Shown here: positions 57,321 to 64,000 of the stretch, piece after piece | How positions within the stretch are numbered: the stretch's first letter is position 1 | Layout of the letters: each line of letters begins with the position of its first letter | Origin: Oscheius dolichura | Taxonomy: Eukaryota; Nematoda; Chromadorea; Rhabditida; Rhabditidae | NCBI GenBank assembly: GCA_932521035.1 | Contig: OW051497.1 | Span: 5,642,001-5,706,000, forward strand | Direction of reading: 5' to 3' | Length of the DNA: 64,000 nucleotides | The notes under the pieces: generated by a model | Seen by the model: only the letters and a program-made list of their open reading frames with translations | Database searches by the model: none | What the model was told of the DNA's origin: nothing | Translations under genes and position numbers: made by a program

Positions 57321-59899
57321 TCCCAGAAATAAGAAGCATGAAGAAGAACAGAGATTTTCAATTTCTTTTTGTCTTTTGTGGGCTTTAGACCAGAACTATT
57401 ATAACTTCAATAAAAATTGCGGAGGTCAACAGCTTAGTTCAAGAATGCAGTGACTGTAGCGTCACATGCACACATGCGATAGCAAAATGATATCAAGTCT
57501 ACAGCTTTTTGCATAGTCACTTGTCTCTAAAACGTAATTTTCAACAGAACAAAGAGATCAATTTTTAAGATGCAAAATACGTGAAAAAGTGAACGAGCGA
57601 TATTCTTTCCATATGATTTCTAAGGAAAAACGTTTCCGATTCTTTGATAGGAATGCTCGGTATAAGCCAGAGATCGCCACTGTGTCAACGACTTCTACTT
57701 ATTTTTTCTTCCTGAAAAGAAAGCCCACGCCAAAATTCCGGGAACCACTTCGTCCGATTGTATATCCCAATTTACAAGAGGACGACGAACTTACGAGCGA
57801 AAAAAAAACGAACATTCATCGTGGGAAAAAAACCAACCCGCGTAACGGCAGCAACAGAAAATCGAATGAAATCTGTGCTCCATCGAGGCATCATTCATCT
57901 GGAATAACAAATAATCCAAACAGGCAGCTAGGTGTCTCTCACGACCAACATCATTCTTAGCCTTACCGAAGAGAGCATCGGATTACTTCGTATGTCAAGT
58001 ACCGTCATATATTGTCATCGCCTCTGGTAGTTCACCTTGTAATGGGTCTCGCTGTTCCAGCCCAATGCAGCCGTCACAGAGTAAGCCTAGACGCTCCACA
58101 GGCTACAGCCAGCATATCCGGTCTCTACTTCAAAAAAAAGTCAGCTCCCTGAATGGACCCTTTCCGGTGATCACCGTAGATCACCACTGTGACAACGAAT
58201 TCCTTTTCTTTGTCATCGTCTCTGGTAGTTCACCTACCGCTTGGGCAACTTACGACACAAATGGGGCCTGACAGTGATACAAAATAAAGGGTAAAGCCGT
58301 GGTCTGTGTGAAAGCTTAAGAGACGGTGGCTAAACTTAGTGGTAGACAGCCTTGAAGCAGGCATGCGTTTGAAGTGTTGGAAGCACTACTATCTTCGAGT
58401 GTTATGACTCATAAGAGTATGAGATGCTGCACCTAACCAGCTTATCTACGTAGCTGCTATAGTTGGCTGCACGGTTTCTTTTAATAGCTTATGCACACAA
58501 GCACTACGTAGACTCTGACGTAAATTTATGGAAGTCTAAACTAAAGGAACATCCGCTAAGTCATATATAAAAAGCTAACAGTTAATGAACTCTCCACCAC
58601 TCTCACTTATTGCCCAGTGAAAATGCAGCCCCCTTAGCTGTCCCCGTTTATTTTTGGGGTTCGGCACCATGTGCTTAGTGATGTTACCAAAATTCCTTCG
58701 ACTACAGCCTTCTGTGACTTTACTTTGGACAGATTATCCCTGCACAAAAAATTTTTGGAATGCAACCTCTAGAGCTACTATCGCATCAACGAAAGAGTAG
58801 TCATACTAGAATCAGCAAACCCGTGTCTTGAGATTTATATTGACGAGCAAGTGGATAAAAGCCCAAGGACGCAGGGAGCATGTAACAAGCTTTTATTCAG
58901 CTTCTTTCGTCCTTGAGCCTTGTTTAACTGCACATTTACAAACTATTTAGTCGCTTTTTGTGTTTGTTGTGGCCTACTTTGATAAGCTGTGCAGCTGTGG
59001 AATGAAAGGCACTCCAAATGACTAGCCTTCTTGGAGCTTAAGACTGCATTTTCCAAAAATAAATGATTCGTGATCTTATCTGGAAAACATGCAAAGCTTA
59101 TGTTACCCATTTGGTATTCCTAGAATTCGGCATGACGCCACCTCTCCCCGGGACTATATATATATATATCGTAGAGGGGCTCCAGGTCAGTTCACTTTGA
59201 CTCTTTTTCTACCCTTCCCTACTTCTACCTTCAATTGTACCTTCAATAGCAGAGCGTACATTCTGAAGTATTCCCCTTTGAAATGTTTTGTAAAAACTGT
59301 ACCCTTTTCTTGCTTCCATGATTCATTTACTGCACCCATGATTCATTTATTGGTGACCACAGAAACCGCATTATCACAAGGGTTTTTTTGTTACCAGATT
59401 ATCTCACCTTCTACCCCTAACAAACAGCGAGTCAGCGATGCATCACCGCCAAAAGCAGAGAAGCAACGAATTCGTTAGTAAGCTATAGCAGAAGCTGTAA
59501 GAGATAGAAAGATCCAACATGATGGACAGATTTTAAAAAATCTAAACTGGAATTAATATTTTGCTGAGAAGGAGAACAGAAAGCATCCCTTCAATAAATT
59601 TTTGAATTTTGCAGTTGTTGTTTGGATGAATCATGCGGTTGGTCAGTGACTGTGGGTTATCTCTTCCTAAAACCCCGGATCTGCACGTATTTTCTTTTGT
59701 TAATGTTAGGCGGCGGCTCTTGTATAAAACCCCTTGGATGATCATTGGACACGGCTCCACTTCCCTCTACTTCTTAAATTATTCCTCGAAACGAAACTAA
59801 CTGTTAAAAAATAATAGCTGTAACAAGGCCCCTCATTTGTTTTCTATCTTTCCCACTTTTATTTAATATTTCAGTAGAGCATAATTCTTGACGGACAAC
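57321..59899. other. Intergenic, 2.6 kb
   Basis: No gene supported. A 123-codon frame at 57589-57960 (Arg/Lys/Asn-rich, first ATG 57613) has no motif or splice context. A 25-bp imperfect direct repeat occurs at 58014-58038 and 58212-58236, and a TA dinucleotide tract at 59155-59168. A TATA-like element (58564-58574) precedes no convincing coding start. Confidence 0.45.
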
Positions 59900-60202
59900 A
59901 TGTCGCAAGAAGACGATGATCTTGCAAGGATCCAAGAAATACAAGCCGTGTGTATTCTGTAGTAGTAATCTATAATGGATTTATAGGAACTAGACGCAGA
60001 GGACGAAAGAGCCGCCGAATTGAAAGAACAGACGAGGAAACTCGCGGAGGAACTAGAAGAGGAAAAACGCAAAAAAGAGGAAGAACGCATAGAAGCTGAG
60101 CAGGAGCAGCAGCGTCGTGATGAAGAAGAGGCGGCTAGGAAACAAGAAGAGGAACACAACGAGAACGATAAGAAAGAGGAGAACGGAGAAGAACACGAGT
60201 AA
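59900..60202 (+). CDS. Small charged single-helix/coiled-coil protein
   Basis: Two exons: 59900-59947 and 59987-60202; 87 residues. Starts MSQEDDDLARIQEIQAELDA and continues as an almost pure Glu/Lys/Arg/Gln helix (ELKEQTRKLAEELEEEKRKK, EEERIEAEQEQQRRDEEEAA), ending KKEENGEEHE. Composition predicts a single alpha helix or coiled coil with strongly acidic net charge. The intron (39 nt, GTGTGT donor) preserves frame. A pyrimidine-poor acceptor-like atttcag at 59868-59874 lies 25 nt before the ATG. The opposite-strand Ser/Cys-rich frame is a shadow. No family can be assigned from such low-complexity sequence. Confidence 0.6.
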
Positions 60203-60875
60203 GGAAAAGAACGCCAAGAGAAGAACATTAAAGCCATGTGGTTGCCTGCATTATCCAGCTGATATCTCACTCTACAGTATTATTACCAATATATTCAATA
60301 CTATTTTGATTTCGAAAATGATGTATAAACCATTCTGATTGTAGGTATATAAGTTACATTGTTCGTAATTAATTCGAAACGACGCTTGTTCAAAAGCATT
60401 TATGCAAACTGCGCTCTATTGGCACTTTTTGTCTGTAATACGGTAACCAACACCCATTTACAAGTTATTAAGACAGTCTTCTTCGATACCTTCGTGTTGC
60501 TACAGAATTTGTAACGGCGTTCCTACCACCAACAACCATTGAAATTTGAACTAAGAGCTGTATCCAATCTGTAAGCTTTTAACGAGCTGCTCCATGGCGA
60601 ATATTTCTTTCCAACACTATACTGCAAATGACGGCATTGCGGGCGGCAAACGGCTCGCATTTAACCGCTTATCCTAATATTGCGGTTTGTTTTGTATATT
60701 CATCCTGTAAAAGTAGTTATAGCATTAGTTTTAAGGAACATTAATATATTGATTGTCTTCCACAGCGTATTATCCTGAACAAGTCGCAATTAATCATTAC
60801 ATTACGAAAGCATGCTTTCTTTTACAATTAATTGATTCCTGGACTCATTTCAATATTTTAGAAGTCTTCTTGATA
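60203..60875. other. Intergenic, 0.67 kb, upstream of NDC1
   Basis: No exon found. An acceptor-like aatattttag ends at 60861, 14 nt before the NDC1 ATG, compatible with a spliced leader or a non-coding first exon. Confidence 0.45.
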
Positions 60876-63382
60876 ATGACTGACTTCTCCTACCCGGGAG
60901 CCAGTTCATTTAACAACTTACCACTTGGTTCATATGTGGATAGCCGACCAACAACTGGACTCTCCTATTCTCCTAAGAAAAAATCTGGCTCTGCACCTAA
61001 TAGTCCAATGGCCCTCAATGGACGATACACTCCTCGCTCAGCTATTACTCCTCTACGAAGGTTAGATATTTTCAATTCATTTTGACGATTTTCAGAGATT
61101 CACAAGATACCAACGCAACTAACATAGCAGAAACATCCCTGTCAAGCCCACCTCCCACCCTTTTCCCCAGTTCACCCACAGAGGCGCTGATAGACGAAAG
61201 CAAATGGTTTAAAGAACAGGTAAGTAAAGTAATTCCTTGATTTAAATTTCAATAGCTACGTTATCGAAAACTAGTCAGTGGAGTATGGACAGGAGCTGCT
61301 GGCTACGTCATCCTCCTTGCTGCCTTCCTCGCTCTGCAAATATCGCTATGGTCCCCGTTGAAGTCAGTCAGTGGTTAGTACTTGATTCCTTTGTTGTTTT
61401 TAAAAGAACAGTTTAGCGATTATCTGGGGACTATTCTCTTTAAAACTACATAGCATAGTGGTGATGATTTCTACTGTTCTTGGAGTATTGTCGTTCTTTT
61501 TAGCTACACTTCTAGCCAAACGTAAGAAAAGCTTATTTACTCTCCATTTCCATTTTATTCAGTTGATCAACAGAAGAGCCCTTCAATGGCGAGGCCCGAA
61601 ACTTGGATTGCCTGGTTGCTGAGCTTTATGTTCTACACATTGGCCTTCTTCACAGGGGTTCAGTTCTTCTTCGACTACTCTCTAGTTAAAGATATTGGGT
61701 GAGCTTTGACCTGTAGTTGATACTCATCGTTTTTAAGAGTCTTTCATTTCCTTTTCGTCATGGGAACCATGATTACATCTGCTGTCAATGTATTCAGCCA
61801 CGATTATCAACTTCTTTTCGGGGGACTGAAGCTAAAGGTGCGATTATATTTCTTACGTTGGCATATATGTTATAGAACATGGTTAACAACACATTCAACA
61901 CTTTGATTGTGAGCAATATCCACCACTCCGCTACGCAATCCCTTTACCAAGGAATTAAAGTCCTTGCCTGCGCTTCTATCTCTTCGTTTTTCCTAGGTAT
62001 ATTTACCAAAATATTCTGAATACAAAGTAATTCAGTTCCCTTCTTTTATGGATTCTCCGGATGGCTCTTTGTTTTCAACTTGAGTGCTCACTATGCCCTG
62101 ATTGTCGTCTTCGCAGCTCAGATCCTCATCGGTCACGTCTTTCATAGAATTCTCCGTCAAAAAGTCTTGGAGGTATGATTTGCGATGATGTTTTCTCCAA
62201 TTTTGCAGCCAATACGTTTTCCATTCCCGCCTCCTTATGCCATTGCTTGTCCCAGTCCTGCTCAAAGAAGGAATATGTGTGCAATGTTGCAGAGTTCGGA
62301 TCCACTTTTAAAAGTAAGATGCAATTTTAGTTAACCTCACTTTCTCAGTTGTTTGCGTTATTTGACCTCCGTCACATTGCTTGGTACGATGCAGTCCGCC
62401 GTGGAGACGTGTTCGCCCTCAGTCAGCCTGGTAGGAAGACTATAAACATCATTATAAACGTTGCAGCTAACCATCCTCGTAACTGGAAAGTGGTTTTTAT
62501 TGCCTGTCATGAAATTTTGGAAAATCTAAAGAATAAGATTGAAGTAACTGATCTCTCCACTAGAATAAGCGCGTTGTTTTTAGGCTGCTCGTAATAAACT
62601 CTCTGGAATCGATTTGAAGGAAAGTGAAAATGGGGACAGCGAGGATGAGGACTATGTCAACCGGAACATGCTTTTGATGCCTCCATCTGCTCGTGGTCAA
62701 TGTAAACTATTCCTTTTCCAGTACAAATTTGAATTTACAGTGTATTCCGCCCGTTCTCGTAACCGCCACCAGACAGCTTTGAAACCACACAAGAAGGTAG
62801 TCTACACTGAAAGGACTTCCCTTGAGGAGTAAGTTGTTATAGCAGAGACAACATATCCTTCTTCAGGAAGATTTCTAAATGGACTAAATATGTCGAAGAA
62901 ACTGGATTGCTCTCCAGGAGCGATGCCGAAATGGCCATTCTTGTTATTGAAGGTTTACTCCACAATCCATGTGTTACTTAAAGCTAACATTTAGCCCTGG
63001 ACATGCTAGTTATCAACTCGCTATCACAGGATCGCTATGGTGTTCTGCAGAAGGACCTTACCTCGATCATGAGGGATTTTTTGGGTCTTTATAATAGTAT
63101 TGACCGATATCTGCGGACTAAAGGAGTAAGGCCATGACTCAGTTCAACAGGGATATTGATTTCAGTTCACCCAGGAGTCAACAAATAACGAGTCGTTAAT
63201 GCGAGGAGTAGAGGACGTCCTTGTCTCCGCCATGACTCGAATCGGGGAAAAATTCACCAACAACATGAAGTGCGTCCCCCAATATTCCCAAACTAAACAG
63301 TGCTTCTAGGTCGTTTGGACTCAACACGAGCGAGGTTCGCCAATTGGAGGGAATCATATCCCATTCTGCTCTCAACGCCTAA
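60876..63382 (+). CDS. NDC1 transmembrane nucleoporin
   Basis: NDC1 anchors the nuclear pore complex in the pore membrane. Seventeen exons: 60876-61060, 61096-61219, 61256-61373, 61417-61521, 61563-61698, 61738-61837, 61876-61996, 62036-62172, 62209-62313, 62349-62430, 62467-62543, 62584-62695, 62741-62828, 62867-62952, 62995-63125, 63166-63269, 63310-63382; 627 residues, close to the human length. N-terminal Ser/Pro-rich cytosolic part (about 100 residues), then roughly six TM segments (AAGYVILLAAFLALQISLW, VVMISTVLGVLSFFLATLLA, WIAWLLSFMFYTLAFFTGVQ, VFHFLFVMGTMITSAV, FFYGFSGWLFVFNLSAHYAL). The C-terminal cytosolic domain has the family motifs DVFALSQPANHPRNWKVVF, ALDMLVINSLSQDRYGVLQK and LTSIMRDFLGLYNSIDRY. 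Introns are 34-46 nt; the 36-nt one inside SQP|ANHP is proven by restoring that motif. Confidence 0.92.
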
Positions 63383-64000
63383 TCATTTCTGAACCCACTC
63401 TATCTTTTCACAGGCTTACTGGTTTCGCGCTAGGGTATTTTCTCGTGTTGTGCTCTTTTCCCGTTATATCCAAGCATTAGTTATTTGTGATCTTCACACT
63501 AAACTGTTATTTGTTGTTTCTACTATTGCAGCTTTGTAATTAATTTTGATTATGATCGCTTTTTCAATTATGGGTAATGGCAGTACCAAGGGCCGGGAAA
63601 GCGTTCCAACGGATGGTTCTGCAGATATTGGCAGATTATAATGGGTCAAAGGAAGCAGAGGTAAAGTGATAAATTGGTCATCCTGCGGGGGCCAAGTTGC
63701 GGTAACGTCCTCTACCCTGTGCTGATAGTATCGCCTGCTGTCACATTGATTCCCCCTCCTACTAAGAGACTGCATCGAAAGAGCGTCTAATTCCACCAAT
63801 TTCGTAACTAATCGTCTTCTTTGTACTCCTCTCCGAGACATCTATTCCTTCTCGACGACTGATTTATTGAACACATAAAAGTGTCGTGATCTTTCGGTAT
63901 ACAGTTTAAACTTCTTTCAGTAGCCTTTGCAAATGGCTTCTACCAGGCTTCAACAGCGGCAGTTTCCAATACTGGCCCTCTTCTTTCAAATGATGTTTCT
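63383..64000. other. 3' flank of NDC1 to window end
   Basis: 0.6 kb. A minus-strand frame of 115 codons (63494-63841, Arg-rich start) could be the first exon of a convergent gene, but it has no recognised motif and no splice support inside the window, so it is not called. Confidence 0.4.

Noticed and set aside
57589-57960. 123-codon basic frame
   Set aside because: First true ATG is internal, composition is Lys/Arg/Asn with poly-A tracts, and no motif or splice signal supports it.
59863-60270. Antisense Ser/Cys-rich frame
   Set aside because: It is the complement of the Glu/Lys-rich coding exon at 59987-60202; GAA/GAG codons read backwards give Ser/Phe/Leu.
63494-63841. Minus-strand 115-codon frame opposite the NDC1 3' flank
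   Set aside because: Could be a first exon, but nothing in the translation is recognisable and no second exon is inside the window.
1-64000. CRISPR arrays, insertion sequences, integrated viral or transposon genes
   Set aside because: No regularly spaced repeats, transposase, integrase or reverse transcriptase motifs were seen on either strand.

Overview
The window is nuclear DNA of a nematode. It carries a cuticle collagen with a nematode layout (N-terminal membrane segment, furin-type site, interrupted Gly-X-Y blocks, Cys clusters), two tandem nematode-type serpentine chemoreceptors, a Cys-loop channel of the worm LGC kind, and intron-dense genes whose GT-AG introns are mostly 30-45 nt. 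The clade cannot be fixed by eye. All gene models are hand-spliced: each exon join was accepted only if frame, phase and family similarity agreed.

Layout, left to right. 1-978 (minus): 5' part of a protein phosphatase 4 regulatory subunit 3 (SMEK/PP4R3) gene. 2141-3039 (plus): CHMP5/Vps60. 7483-8925 (plus): an FMRFamide-receptor-like GPCR, facing a short gene at 9854-10296 (minus) for a neuropeptide precursor with five RNPYSW copies. 13233-19771 (plus): five tandem paralogues of an unrecognised four-TM family, with an unrelated coiled-coil gene inserted. 20970-21971 (plus): PAR/CES-2-type bZIP. 22056-22700 (minus): ERG28. 22860-23798 (minus): secreted Cys-rich protein. 24707-33567 (minus): a 33-exon WDR62/MAPKBP1-type scaffold. 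36861-38438 and 40857-42250 (plus): chemoreceptor pair. 42274-43635 (minus): membrane-anchored UPF0462/C4orf33 homologue. 44412-45579 (minus): F-box protein. 50096-51295 (plus): collagen. 51505-54527 (minus): Cys-loop channel subunit. 56404-57320 and 59900-60202 (plus): two small coiled-coil genes. 60876-63382 (plus): NDC1 nucleoporin.

No operon-like functional grouping is evident. Housekeeping genes (PP4R3, CHMP5, ERG28, NDC1, WDR62-like) are interspersed with family expansions and neuronal/sensory genes (neuropeptide, GPCRs, channel, bZIP). Several neighbours converge with very small gaps (23 bp between the second chemoreceptor and UPF0462; 84 bp between the bZIP gene and ERG28), while other stretches of 2-4.5 kb show no gene I can support.

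The most novel-looking items are the tandem four-TM family with His/Gln/Pro-rich tails, the RNPYSW neuropeptide precursor, the membrane-anchored UPF0462 protein, and the WDR62-type scaffold in a worm genome.
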